DNA of 64,000 nt, from positions 1-64,000 of the forward strand of contig NZ_AECZ01000019.1 in the NCBI RefSeq assembly GCF_000179555.1, read 5' to 3'. How positions within the stretch are numbered: position 1 is the first letter of the stretch; each line of letters opens with the position of its first letter. Positions 9,127 to 18,089 of the stretch are shown piece by piece. A program made the position numbers and the translations under genes. A model generated the notes under the pieces. The model was given only the letters and a program-made list of their open reading frames with translations, did no database searches and was not told the DNA's origin. Origin of the DNA: Solidesulfovibrio fructosivorans JJ]. GTDB lineage: Bacteria; Desulfobacterota; Desulfovibrionia; Desulfovibrionales; Desulfovibrionaceae.

Positions 9127-9705
9127 TCAACGGCGGCGCAGTCGCTTGACGACCCAAACGACGGCAATGACCACGGCGGCCAGCCCCAATATGGCCAGTT
9201 CGACATGATGCACGTTGTCGATCAGCCGGATCAGCACGTTTTCCAGAATGCTGCCGAAGGCATAGCCGGCCGAGGCGAAGACCACGGCCCATATGCCCGC
9301 GCCGATGGCGTTGAGCAAGAAGAACTTGTGCACGGTGATGTCGGCCGTGCCGAGGACGAAGGGCGTGAGATTGCGCAGACCGTAGAAAAACCGAAAGGAA
9401 AGGATCAGGATTTCGTGATATTTCTTGAGCATGGTGTGGACCCGCTCGGCCCGGGTCCGCCATTTCTCGCTTTTGTGGATCAGCCGGCGGCCGAAGTGGC
9501 GGCCGATGAAAAAGGCGGTCTGGTCTCCGGCCAGGCTGCCGGCAAAGGCAAAAAGGATCACATAGCGCAAATCCAGTCCGAACTGCGGCGATTGGGCGGC
9601 GAATCCGGCCAGAAGCAAAATGGTCTCCCCTTCGAGAAAGGTGCCGACAAAAAGGGCGAGGTAGCCGTATTGCTCAATGAGGTGTTTGAAGAATTCGATG
9701 GACAT
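9127..9705 (-). CDS. DedA family membrane protein
   Basis: DedA proteins are integral membrane proteins, proposed to be lipid flippases or to maintain proton-motive-force homeostasis. The 192-residue sequence has the N-terminal hydrophobic hairpin with the family motif FLEGETILLLAGFAA. It also has GDQTAFFIGRHFGRR and the FRFFYGLRNLTPFVLGTA segment with conserved Arg and Gly, followed by two more membrane helices and a basic tail. It is divergent from cheD and separated from the downstream chemotaxis operon by 289 bp. The exact substrate cannot be told from sequence. Confidence 0.92.
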   Translation of the reverse strand: MSIEFFKHLIEQYGYLALFVGTFLEGETILLLAGFAAQSPQFGLDLRYVILFAFAGSLAGDQTAFFIGRHFGRRLIHKSEKWRTRAERVHTMLKKYHEILILSFRFFYGLRNLTPFVLGTADITVHKFFLLNAIGAGIWAVVFASAGYAFGSILENVLIRLIDNVHHVELAILGLAAVVIAVVWVVKRLRRR

Positions 9706-9898
9706 CGTCGGCTCCTGACGGGCCTTTGCCCGGTGTCCGCAACGTCTGCGGAAACCTGGGGAAGGTATGCGCTTGGCCGGATTCTGTCCACAACCATGTC
9801 GCGACCTTGTCCTCGCCCGCCTTTCCGGATAGGTTTACGCCCCGGTTTTCGAAGAACCTCAACCATTTTGCCGCCAAGGACCGCGCAGGCCACAGCCC

Positions 9899-10375
9899 AT
9901 GGAGATCATCGTCAGCATCTCCGACATGAAGGTCACCCACCGGGCCAGGGATGTGCTTGTCACACATGCTTTGGGCTCATGCCTCGGGCTTGCCGCCTAC
10001 GACCCCACGACCGGCGTGGCCGGGCTCATCCATTGCCTGCTGCCCGTGGCCAGGGACGGCGCCAAGGAGCCTGTCAAAAACCCCTTCATGTATGTTAATC
10101 TGGGCGTGCCGCAAATGATGCGAGCCCTGTTCAATAGAGGGGCCACCAAGGAAAACTTGATCCTCAAGGCCGCCGGCTGCGGCCGGATGATGCATATTTC
10201 CAACCAGTTCGATACGGGAGCCAACAATTTCGCGGCACTGAAAAAACTGCTGCAGATCAATGAAATGCGCCTGTTGGCCGAGGATGTCGGCGGCACCATT
10301 CCGCGCACCATGCGCCTTTTCGCCGAAACGGGCAGGGTTGTGATCTCATCTTGCGGGAGGTCCTGGGATTTATGA
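9899..10375 (+). CDS. cheD: Chemoreceptor glutamine deamidase CheD
   Basis: CheD deamidates receptor glutamines and, in systems with CheC, regulates the phosphatase. The 158-residue protein shows the family catalytic set: Cys in ALGSCLGLAAYD, His in GLIHCLLP, and Thr in GGTIPRTMRLF. It starts a plus-strand run leading into the flagellar genes and is divergent from dedA. Its stop codon overlaps the start of the HDOD gene in an ATGA arrangement, indicating translational coupling. No cheC was recognised in the window. The upstream Shine-Dalgarno is weak. Confidence 0.95.
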   Translation: MEIIVSISDMKVTHRARDVLVTHALGSCLGLAAYDPTTGVAGLIHCLLPVARDGAKEPVKNPFMYVNLGVPQMMRALFNRGATKENLILKAAGCGRMMHISNQFDTGANNFAALKKLLQINEMRLLAEDVGGTIPRTMRLFAETGRVVISSCGRSWDL

Positions 10376-11226
10376 ACCGACGCGAGGAAATCATCCAAAA
10401 GGCCATGGCCATCCCCCAGATGCCCATGCCCGTACAGAAGGTGCTGTCCTATATCGGCAACCCGGAAGCGGATCTGCGCAAACTGGCCCGCATCATCGAA
10501 TACGACCCGGGGCTCACGGTCAACGTGCTGCGTATGGCCAATTCCTCGTTCTTCGGTTCCGGCGGCAAGGTGACCTCGGTCAAGGAGGCGCTCATGCGCC
10601 TGGGGCTGCACCGGGTTTACCAGCTCGTGATCGCCTCCGGCGTCGCGCCCATGACCCGCTTCGCCATCAAGGGCTACGGCCTGCGCCCGGGAGAGCTGCT
10701 GGAACATTCCGTGGCCGTGGCCACGGCCTCCGAAACCCTGGCCAGGGAACTGGACCTGGCCGCCCCGCCCCACACCTTCACGGCGGGCCTGCTCGTCAAC
10801 ATCGGCAAGACGGTGCTCGGCTCCTTTCTGGAGGTGGACGCGGCCCCCATCCTGGCCCTGGCCCACGAACGCCAGATTTCCTTCGAGCAGGCCGAGGAGG
10901 AAGTCCTCGGCATCAACCACGCCGAACTCGGGGCCATGCTCCTCGAGGGCTGGTCCATCCCGGTCCCCATCGTCAACGTGGTGCGCTACCGCCTGCGCCC
11001 CGACGAATGCCCCGAGCCGGACCTGGCCCTGGACCTCGTGCACGTGGGAGACGTCATCGCCAAGATGACCGGCATCGGCATGGGCATCGACGGCATGCAG
11101 TACACGCCTTCCGAGGCCGTGTTCGCCCGCCTCGACCTCACCCCCGTCCAGATGGAAAACGTCATGGCCGCCATCCTCGAGCATATCGCCGAAGTACGCG
11201 GCATTCTCATGGAAAACACCCTGTAA
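10372..11226 (+). CDS. HDOD domain protein
   Basis: HDOD proteins are relatives of HD phosphohydrolases that usually lack the metal ligands and act as signalling scaffolds. The protein has 284 residues from the ATG at 10372, which overlaps the cheD stop (ATGA) and follows GGGAGG at a usable distance. The domain shows the family opening AIPQMPMPVQKVLSYI and IIEYDPGLTVNVLRMANSSFFG, and later a GLLVNIGKTVLG segment in place of an HD motif. Linkage to cheD and the flagellar block suggests a role in motility or second-messenger signalling, but the sequence does not show which. Confidence 0.9.
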   Translation: MNRREEIIQKAMAIPQMPMPVQKVLSYIGNPEADLRKLARIIEYDPGLTVNVLRMANSSFFGSGGKVTSVKEALMRLGLHRVYQLVIASGVAPMTRFAIKGYGLRPGELLEHSVAVATASETLARELDLAAPPHTFTAGLLVNIGKTVLGSFLEVDAAPILALAHERQISFEQAEEEVLGINHAELGAMLLEGWSIPVPIVNVVRYRLRPDECPEPDLALDLVHVGDVIAKMTGIGMGIDGMQYTPSEAVFARLDLTPVQMENVMAAILEHIAEVRGILMENTL

Positions 11227-11238
11227 CCGGAAGGACCG

Positions 11239-12006
11239 ATGACGGGCGCGACACGATTCCTGCGGACCCGGGACCTGGGCTATGCCCAGCGGACCTGCGT
11301 GGCCAAGGCCGGCAAACTCATGATGCGGACCGGACAGCTGGCGCCGAAGGCCCGGGTCGGCGTGGCCGTTTCCGGCGGCGTGGACAGCCTGGTGATGCTG
11401 GCGGTCCTCGCCATCCGACGTCGCATCGTTCCCTTTCCCGTGGAGCTGATGCTGCTCCACTTAAACCCCGGCTTCGACAAGGAAAACCATTTGCCGCTCG
11501 TCGATCTGGCGGCGGAGATGGGCCTGGCCGCCCATATCGAAGTCACGGACTTCGGCCCTCGGGCCTTTTCCGAAGAGAACAAAAAAAACTCCCCTTGTTT
11601 TTATTGCGCCTGGCTGCGCCGCAAGCGGCTTTTTGACCTGTGCGCCGCCTATGGGCTCACCCACCTGGCCTTCGGCCACAACGCCGACGATCTGGCCGCG
11701 ACCTTTTTCCTCAACATGTTCCAAAACGGCCGCGTGGACGGCCTGTCCTGCCGGGAATCCTTTTTTCACGGACGGCTGACGGTCATCCGTCCGCTGCTTC
11801 TGGTCGACAAAAAAAGCATCATCCGGGCGGCCAAGGCCTGGGAACTGCCGGTCTTCGCCAATCCCTGCCCCATGGCCGGCAAGTCCATGCGCCACGAAGC
11901 CGAGGGGTGGATCGCCGGCATCTGCGCCGGCGACAAGAAACGCGCCGTCAACCTGGAGCACGCCCTGGGCCGCTGGCAGCTTGACAAGGACGCATGGCCC
12001 GGCTAG
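11239..12006 (+). CDS. TtcA/TilS-type PP-loop ATPase, probable tRNA thiolation enzyme
   Basis: The 255-residue protein has a PP-loop SGGVDSL at residues 45-51, where ATP would be bound to adenylate a tRNA base. Two cysteines form CFYC at 120-123, and a further Cys lies in NPCPMAG. This is the three-cysteine pattern of the TtcA group, which binds an Fe-S cluster and thiolates tRNA. FGHNADDLAATFFLNM matches the family helix. TtcA 2-thiolates C32, but related enzymes thiolate other positions, so the exact substrate is open. It starts 12 bp after the HDOD gene and overlaps the peptidase gene by 13 bp. Confidence 0.85.
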   Translation: MTGATRFLRTRDLGYAQRTCVAKAGKLMMRTGQLAPKARVGVAVSGGVDSLVMLAVLAIRRRIVPFPVELMLLHLNPGFDKENHLPLVDLAAEMGLAAHIEVTDFGPRAFSEENKKNSPCFYCAWLRRKRLFDLCAAYGLTHLAFGHNADDLAATFFLNMFQNGRVDGLSCRESFFHGRLTVIRPLLLVDKKSIIRAAKAWELPVFANPCPMAGKSMRHEAEGWIAGICAGDKKRAVNLEHALGRWQLDKDAWPG

Positions 12007-12920
12007 CCGCCAACAACGTCGTCATGTTTAAAAACTACCATATCGTCGTTTTCCGGGATCAGCACGGCGTGTGCCGCAAGCTGCGCCTGCGTGGCTGGCT
12101 TTTCGCGGCCATCCTTCTCCTGGCCGCCCTGCTCGTGGCCGGCAATGTCTTTTTGGTAAAATATTTTTATAATTATAAACAGATGGAACGCGACGTGACC
12201 GCCAAGGAGAAGCAGGCCACGGAGCAGACCACCCAGCTTTTGGCCCTGTCGGAAAAGGTCAAGACCCTGGAGGCCGACCTCACCAGGCTGCGCGGCTTCG
12301 ACGCCAAGCTGCGCCTCATGGTCGGCCTGGACAAGGAGCCGCGCGACGTTTCCTCGGACGGAGCCGGGGACAAGGATTTCGAAAAAAGATACCTGCCGCT
12401 CTACCGCCAGGAAATGCTCACCCGCAAGCTCCACGAATTCCTCGGCCGCCTGCGCCAGACCGCCTCCCTGGAACGCGTACGCCAGCAGGAACTTGTAAGC
12501 GCCCTGTCCAAGAAAGGAAGCCTGCCCACCTCCATGCCCATGTCCTGGCCGGTGACCGGCTGGATTTCCTCGCCTTTCGGCGAACGGGTGTCACCGTTTA
12601 CCGGAAAAAAGGAGCTGCACAAGGGCCTCGACATTTCCGCGCCCATCGGCACGCCGGTGGTGGCTCCGGCCGACGGAACGGTCACCTTCGCCGGCGAGGC
12701 CGACGACGGGGGATCCGCCGTGACCGTCGACCACGGCGGCGGCTTGACGACCTCCTACAGCCATCTGCGCGACACGGAAGTCACCGCCGGCCAGACCGTC
12801 AAGCGGGGCCAGACCATCGGCCACGTGGGCGACCTCGGCCAATCCACGGGGCCCCATCTGCACTATGAGACGCGCCTTGGCGGCATGCCCGTGGACCCCA
12901 TGCGCTACATTCTGGAATAG
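11994..12920 (+). CDS. Membrane-anchored M23 family peptidase
   Basis: M23 metallopeptidases cut peptidoglycan cross-bridges, and related proteins regulate amidases. The 308-residue protein has a short cytoplasmic N-terminus, one transmembrane helix at about residues 36-56, and a coiled-coil segment at about 65-105. The C-terminal LytM domain begins near 195, with zinc ligands visible in HKGLDISAP and HLHYE plus a central SHL His, so it looks catalytically complete. I kept the ATG at 11994, which follows AAGGA and overlaps the end of the PP-loop gene. The position just before fliR suggests a possible role in wall remodelling for the flagellum. Confidence 0.92.
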   Translation: MARLAANNVVMFKNYHIVVFRDQHGVCRKLRLRGWLFAAILLLAALLVAGNVFLVKYFYNYKQMERDVTAKEKQATEQTTQLLALSEKVKTLEADLTRLRGFDAKLRLMVGLDKEPRDVSSDGAGDKDFEKRYLPLYRQEMLTRKLHEFLGRLRQTASLERVRQQELVSALSKKGSLPTSMPMSWPVTGWISSPFGERVSPFTGKKELHKGLDISAPIGTPVVAPADGTVTFAGEADDGGSAVTVDHGGGLTTSYSHLRDTEVTAGQTVKRGQTIGHVGDLGQSTGPHLHYETRLGGMPVDPMRYILE

Positions 12921-12953
12921 GTCCCCTGGCCCGGCTTTTGCTTGCCTGTCGGC

Positions 12954-13733
12954 ATGAATCTGTTCCAGTTCGACCCCGCCACCGTGTTCAGCTTCGTGCT
13001 GACGCTCATGCGCATAAGCCTGGTGGTGTTTCTGCTGCCGTTTTTCGGGGCCAACCTCCTGCCGAACATGGTCAAGGCGGCGTTTTGCCTGATGCTGACC
13101 CTGGCCGTCTTTCCCATGCTGTCCTTTCCCGGGACCATGATGCCGGCCAACGTCTGGTCGTTGTCACTCATGCTCCTCGGCGAAGTGGTCATGGGCCTTT
13201 TGCTCAACATCCTGGTTCTGTTTCTGTTCGCGGCCGTACAGTGCGCCGGCGCCATCATGGGCTTTTCCATGGGTTTTTCGCTCATGAACAGCATGGACCC
13301 CCTGACCGGCGCCTCGGAGTCGGGCCTCGGGCACCTGATGAGCCAGGTGACCACCATGCTTTTTCTGAGCTTGAACGGGCATCTGGTCCTGCTCGGCGGA
13401 CTGGCGCAGAGCTTCAAGCTGGTGCCGCCGGGAGGGCTGCTCATAAGCCCGGCCCTGGGCGAGCATCTCATCGTCTTTTCCGGACAGATGTTCGTCATGG
13501 CGCTTAAAATCGCGGCCCCGATCATGGCCTCGATCTTCCTGGTGGACTTGGCCCTGGCCCTGGTGGCCCGGGCCGCGCCCCAGATGAACGTGCTTTTCAT
13601 CGGTTTTCCGCTCAAAATCGGCGTGGGCTTTCTCTTCATGACCCTGGTCTTCGGCGCGCTGGCGCTCTATGTCGGGCGCTATGTCGCCGAGATCGGCCCG
13701 ATGTACACGCTCATGCTCAAGGCGTCGGGATAA
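12954..13733 (+). CDS. fliR: Flagellar export apparatus protein FliR
   Basis: FliR is an inner-membrane component of the flagellar type III export gate. The 259-residue protein is largely hydrophobic with several predicted membrane helices. Family features include the early FSFVLTLMRISLVVFLLPFFG segment, the CAGAIMGFSMGFSLMNSMDP stretch, and a C-terminal region ending YVAEIGPMYTLMLK. I took the ATG at 12954; a TTG at 12942 in frame is less likely. Neither has a strong ribosome-binding site. It is followed 15 bp later by flhB, the usual partner. The preceding peptidase gene ends 33 bp upstream. Confidence 0.95.
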   Translation: MNLFQFDPATVFSFVLTLMRISLVVFLLPFFGANLLPNMVKAAFCLMLTLAVFPMLSFPGTMMPANVWSLSLMLLGEVVMGLLLNILVLFLFAAVQCAGAIMGFSMGFSLMNSMDPLTGASESGLGHLMSQVTTMLFLSLNGHLVLLGGLAQSFKLVPPGGLLISPALGEHLIVFSGQMFVMALKIAAPIMASIFLVDLALALVARAAPQMNVLFIGFPLKIGVGFLFMTLVFGALALYVGRYVAEIGPMYTLMLKASG

Positions 13734-13748
13734 ACGCCCTTTTCCGCC

Positions 13749-14822
13749 ATGGCCAGAGATCCGAGCAAAACAGAACAAGCCACCCAAAAACGGCGCGACA
13801 AAGCCCGTGAAAAAGGGTCGGTCGCCCGCAGCCAGGAACTGCCCAAGCTCACCGTGCTGTTCGCCGGGCTTTTCGTCATCCGTTTGACGATCCGCTCCCT
13901 GGGCGACGACCTCAAGGAGGTCTTCACCCTTTTTCTAGGCCAGCGCCTGCACTTCGAAGCCACGGTCGACGCGGTCAACGCCCTTTTCTGGATGCTTTCC
14001 GGCAAACTGGCCATGATGCTGCTGCCGCTTCTCGTGGTCATCGCCATCATCGCCTTCATCACCCAGCGGATCCAGGTCGGCAGCATCTGGCACTCGAAAC
14101 TGTTCGAGCCGGATTTCAGCAACCTGTTCAATCCCATAGCCGCGCTGCAAAAGCTCCTCATCAATCCGAAGACTCTCGTGCAGCTCGGCAAGCAGGTGGC
14201 CATGGCCTCGGCCATCGCCGTCGCGCCCTACCTGATTATCAAGAACAAATTCAACGAGTTCCTGCCTCTTTTTTACCAGTCGACCCAATCCCTGACGACT
14301 TTTTTGCTGGAAAACGGCTTTACCATGGTGCTCTATACCCTGTTTCCCATGGTGCTGATCGCCGTCCTCGACGTCTGGTACACGCGCTGGGACTATGAGG
14401 AAAACCTCAAGATGACCAAGGACGAGGTCAAGGACGAGACCAAGCAGGCCCTCGGCGACCCCGTCGTCAAACAGCAGCAGAGGCGCAAGATGATGGAGGT
14501 CATGCAGCGGCGCATGCTCCAGGACGTCCCGAAGGCCGACGTGGTCATCACCAACCCGACCCACCTCGCCTGCGCCCTGCGCTACGATCCCAAGGAATCA
14601 CCGGCTCCTCTGCTTTTGGCCAAGGGCGCCGATCATCTGGCCGAGAAGATCAAGGAAATCGCCCGGGAAAACCGCATTCCCATCCGGGAGAACAAGCCCC
14701 TGGCACAGGCCTTGTATAAGAACGTGGAAATCGGCCAGACCATACCCGAGGACCTCTACCAGGCAGTGGCCTCGATCCTGGCCCAGCTCGACAAGTTCAA
14801 GCGTCCCGGCCACAATCGCTGA
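13749..14822 (+). CDS. flhB: Flagellar export switch protein FlhB
   Basis: FlhB switches the flagellar type III exporter from rod/hook to filament substrates after self-cleavage. The 357-residue protein has a basic N-terminus starting KTEQATQKRRDKAREKG, four membrane helices, and a cytoplasmic C-terminal domain. The autocleavage motif NPTH is intact at residues 269-272. Its hydrophobic and charged pattern matches the flagellar rather than virulence paralogue, and its neighbours fliR and flhA agree. The upstream ribosome-binding site is weak, suggesting coupling to fliR. Confidence 0.97.
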   Translation: MARDPSKTEQATQKRRDKAREKGSVARSQELPKLTVLFAGLFVIRLTIRSLGDDLKEVFTLFLGQRLHFEATVDAVNALFWMLSGKLAMMLLPLLVVIAIIAFITQRIQVGSIWHSKLFEPDFSNLFNPIAALQKLLINPKTLVQLGKQVAMASAIAVAPYLIIKNKFNEFLPLFYQSTQSLTTFLLENGFTMVLYTLFPMVLIAVLDVWYTRWDYEENLKMTKDEVKDETKQALGDPVVKQQQRRKMMEVMQRRMLQDVPKADVVITNPTHLACALRYDPKESPAPLLLAKGADHLAEKIKEIARENRIPIRENKPLAQALYKNVEIGQTIPEDLYQAVASILAQLDKFKRPGHNR

Positions 14823-14854
14823 TCGGCCAAGGCCGGGGAAAGGGCGTCAAAATC

Positions 14855-16957
14855 ATGGCGAACACAGCCGAACCGGTCAAATTCAATTACGAGCGCTTCA
14901 CCAAGCAGGGCGACGTCATGCTGGCCGCCGGCGTGGTGCTGATCCTGTTCGTCATGCTGGTGCCCGTCCCGCCGGCGTTTATCGACCTGATGCTCACCTT
15001 CTCCATCTCGGTGAGTCTGGTGGTGCTCATCACCAGCATGTTCATGGGTTCGCCGCTGGAATTCTCCATCTATCCGACCCTGCTTTTGGTCACCACCATG
15101 CTGCGCCTGTCCATGAACGTGGCCTCCACGCGCCTGATCCTGCTCCACGGCGACGAGGGCCCCTCGGCCGCCGGCCACGTCATCCAGGCTTTCGGCCAGT
15201 TCGTGGTGGGCGGCAACTACATCGTCGGCTGCGTCATCTTTCTGGTTCTTTTCGCCATCAACAAGAAAGTCATCGTCTCCGGCACTACCCGCATCGCCGA
15301 AGTGGCCGCCCGCTTCACCCTGGACGCCATGCCGGGCAAGCAGATGGCCATCGAGGCGGACTTGAACGCCGGGATCATAAACGAAAAACAGGCCACGGAT
15401 CGTCGCGAAGCCATCCGCAAGGAGGCCGACTTCTACGGCGCCATGGACGGCGCGGGCAAGTTCGTTTCCGGAGACGTCACCGCGACCATCATCATCACGG
15501 CGATCAACATCTGCGGCGGCTTCCTCATCGGCGTCATGCAAAAGGGCATGGACTGGAAGGACGCCGCCCAGACCTATACCCTGCTCACCATCGGTGACGG
15601 CCTGGTCTCCATCATCCCGTCCATCATCATTTCCACCTCCGCCGGCCTGATCGTGTCCCGGGCCGCGGCCGAGGCCAAGATGGGCGAGGAATTCCTGGCC
15701 CAGCTCACCTTCCATCCCCGGGCCTTGCGTCTGGTCTCGGGCATCCTGCTCTTATTCGCCATCGTCCCGGGCCTGCCGACCCTGCCCTTCCTCATCATGT
15801 CGGCCCTGCTCTTCTTCGTGGCCCGCCTGTCCGGAAAGCAACAGGAGATGCTCAAGGCCGAGGCCGAGCAGCAGGAGAAAAAGCCGGCCCCGGAACTGGA
15901 AACGCCCGAAGAGGTCCAAACGCTGCTGCCCCTCGACGCCCTGGAGCTGGAAGTGGGCTACGGGCTTATTCCGCTGGTCGACGAGGAGCAAAACGGCAAC
16001 CTGCTCTCGCGCATCCGCTCCATCCGCCGCCAGTTCGCCCTGGACATGGGCGTGGTCGTCCCCTCGCTGCACCTGCGCGACAACCTGCAGTTGCGTCCCG
16101 GCCAGTACGTGGTGCTCATAAAGGGCAACGAGGTGGCCTCGGCCGAAATCCTCATCGACCACTTCCTGGCCATGGACCCTGGCGACGCCAAGCACCGCAT
16201 CAAGGGCGTGGAAACCCGCGAGCCGGCCTTCAACCTGCCCGCCTTGTGGGTGCCGGAGCTGCAAAAGGAAGAGGCCATGCTGGCCGGTTACACCGTCGTC
16301 GATCCGGCCACGGTCATCGCCACCCACCTGACCGAGGTCTTCAAGCGGCATCTGCACGAATTTCTGGGCCGCCAGGAAGTGCAGACGCTCCTCGACAACC
16401 TGGCCAAGCGCGCGCCAAAGGCCGTGGAGGATCTGGTGCCCGGGACCATGAACCTCGGCGGCGTCCAGAAGGTACTGCAAAACCTGGTCAAGGAAAACGT
16501 GTCCATCCGCGACCTGCTGACCGTGGTCGAAACCATGGCCGACTACGGGGCTTCGGTCAAAGACCCCGACCAGCTCACCGAGTACGTGCGCTCGCGCATG
16601 GGCCGCACCATCGTCAAGCCGTACCTGACGAGCGACGGCGCCCTGCCGATCCTGAACCTCGCCCCCAAGGTCGAGGGCGCCATCCAGGAAAGCGTGCGCC
16701 AGACCGACCACGGCGCCTATCTGGCCATGGAGCCGGGACTGGCCCAGCGCATCATCCAGGCCATCCAGAAAACCATGGACAAGGCCATGCTGGCCGAGGG
16801 ACAGCCGGTGCTTTTGACCACGCCGCTGGTCCGGCCGCATCTTTCCCAGCTGCTCTCGCGGTTCATCCCCAACCTGCCGGTGATCTCCCAAGCCGAGATC
16901 CCCGCCGAGATCAAGCTGCAATCCGTCGGCAACATAGGATTGACCAATGCGGGTTAA
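14855..16957 (+). CDS. flhA: Flagellar export gate protein FlhA
   Basis: FlhA is the largest membrane component of the flagellar export gate. The 700-residue protein has an N-terminal membrane half with about eight helices. The conserved cytoplasmic loop includes RIAEVAARFTLDAMPGKQMAIEAD and the INEKQATDRREAIRKEADFYGAMDGA-type stretch. The C-terminal cytoplasmic domain from about residue 355 docks chaperones and substrates. It follows flhB by 32 bp, with a GGGAAAGGG ribosome-binding site, and overlaps flhF by 11 bp. Length and motif order are normal for the family. Confidence 0.97.
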   Translation: MANTAEPVKFNYERFTKQGDVMLAAGVVLILFVMLVPVPPAFIDLMLTFSISVSLVVLITSMFMGSPLEFSIYPTLLLVTTMLRLSMNVASTRLILLHGDEGPSAAGHVIQAFGQFVVGGNYIVGCVIFLVLFAINKKVIVSGTTRIAEVAARFTLDAMPGKQMAIEADLNAGIINEKQATDRREAIRKEADFYGAMDGAGKFVSGDVTATIIITAINICGGFLIGVMQKGMDWKDAAQTYTLLTIGDGLVSIIPSIIISTSAGLIVSRAAAEAKMGEEFLAQLTFHPRALRLVSGILLLFAIVPGLPTLPFLIMSALLFFVARLSGKQQEMLKAEAEQQEKKPAPELETPEEVQTLLPLDALELEVGYGLIPLVDEEQNGNLLSRIRSIRRQFALDMGVVVPSLHLRDNLQLRPGQYVVLIKGNEVASAEILIDHFLAMDPGDAKHRIKGVETREPAFNLPALWVPELQKEEAMLAGYTVVDPATVIATHLTEVFKRHLHEFLGRQEVQTLLDNLAKRAPKAVEDLVPGTMNLGGVQKVLQNLVKENVSIRDLLTVVETMADYGASVKDPDQLTEYVRSRMGRTIVKPYLTSDGALPILNLAPKVEGAIQESVRQTDHGAYLAMEPGLAQRIIQAIQKTMDKAMLAEGQPVLLTTPLVRPHLSQLLSRFIPNLPVISQAEIPAEIKLQSVGNIGLTNAG

Positions 16958-18080
16958 GACTTTTCGCGGCGAAAGCATGGCGACCGTACTGTCGCAGGTG
17001 CGCCAGGAACTCGGCTCCGAGGCCGTCATTTTGGGCAACCAGACCGTGCGCGAAAACGGCCACTGCCTGTGCGAGGTCATGGCCGCCCTGGAGCAGCCCG
17101 AAAAGCCGTTGGTACAGCCCCAAAAGCAGGCGGAGCCCGCGCCCGCCCGAAAAAACGCCAACGGCCCGGCGCGACAGGCCGCGACAGTCGCGCCCTCCTC
17201 CCCCGCGCCGGCGGACTGGACCCGGGAATGGGACGAAATCAAGGGACACATGCTGGCGCTTCTGCGGCCGCGCATGGATTTCGGCATCCTGGCCCCGCGC
17301 CAGCGCCTGGCCCTGGAGTATCTCGAACGGGAAGGCGTGGACGAGGCGTCCATCCTGGCCCTTTTCCGCTCCATCGTCGACGGCGGCGAAGACAAGGTGA
17401 TTCCGGCCCTGTCCCGAATGGTACGCGTCAAACCACTGACGGCCGGCCAGTGGCCGCAAACCGCCCATATGTTCGTCGGGCCGAGCGGCGTGGGCAAGAC
17501 CACCGCCCTGTTGCGCCAGGCCCTGGCCGTGCGCCGCGAAGAGTCCGGCCGGCGGGTGGTGGTGGTCAACGCCGACGGCGATCGCGGCAAGGGCCGGCTG
17601 CTTCTGCGCCACTACGCGGAACTCTCTGGCCTGACCTACGCCGAGGCCGACGGCCCCGAGGATTTCCGCCGCATCCTGGACGGGGCGGCGTCCGGGGACG
17701 CGGTGTTCATCGACACGCCGGGCCTTCGCGGTGAGGGGGCCATGGCCGGCTGGTGCCGGGAGATGGGCATTGCCGGACGGACGGACCTGTGCGCCCATCT
17801 GGTTCTTTCCCCGCTTTACGCCCCGGCGCAGACGGCGCATTTCTGGCGGATCTACGCTTGTGAGCCGCTTGCCAGCATCATCTGGACGAAGCTCGACGAA
17901 GCCTGTAATTATGGTTGCCTTGTCAATATGGCGCATGCCGCATCCCTCCCCATTTCGGCCCTGGCCCATGGACCGGAGTTGACCCACGGCATGACGCCGG
18001 CCTCGGGCAAGGCCGTGTGGAAACTGCTCTTCAAACACCAGTTGCCCGGCGAGTATGCCGATGCCGCCGCCGGCGCTTAA
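16947..18080 (+). CDS. flhF: Flagellar SRP-like GTPase FlhF
   Basis: FlhF is an SRP-family GTPase that sets flagellar number and pole. The 377-residue protein begins with the family opening MRVKTFRGESMATVLSQV. A proline/alanine-rich linker follows at about residues 50-95, and the NG domain from about 130 carries the P-loop GPSGVGKTTA, then NADGDRGKG and FIDTPGLRG. The final G motif is TKLDEAC. The start overlaps the flhA end by 11 bp, and flhG follows 9 bp later. The flhF-flhG pair points to polar flagellation, which is an inference from the family. Confidence 0.96.
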   Translation: MRVKTFRGESMATVLSQVRQELGSEAVILGNQTVRENGHCLCEVMAALEQPEKPLVQPQKQAEPAPARKNANGPARQAATVAPSSPAPADWTREWDEIKGHMLALLRPRMDFGILAPRQRLALEYLEREGVDEASILALFRSIVDGGEDKVIPALSRMVRVKPLTAGQWPQTAHMFVGPSGVGKTTALLRQALAVRREESGRRVVVVNADGDRGKGRLLLRHYAELSGLTYAEADGPEDFRRILDGAASGDAVFIDTPGLRGEGAMAGWCREMGIAGRTDLCAHLVLSPLYAPAQTAHFWRIYACEPLASIIWTKLDEACNYGCLVNMAHAASLPISALAHGPELTHGMTPASGKAVWKLLFKHQLPGEYADAAAGA

Positions 18081-18089
18081 GGACTCTGC

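Noticed and set aside
15752-17590. Minus-strand frame of 612 codons antisense to flhA/flhF
   Set aside because: It is a shadow of two overlapping, fully recognised genes and has no domain of its own.
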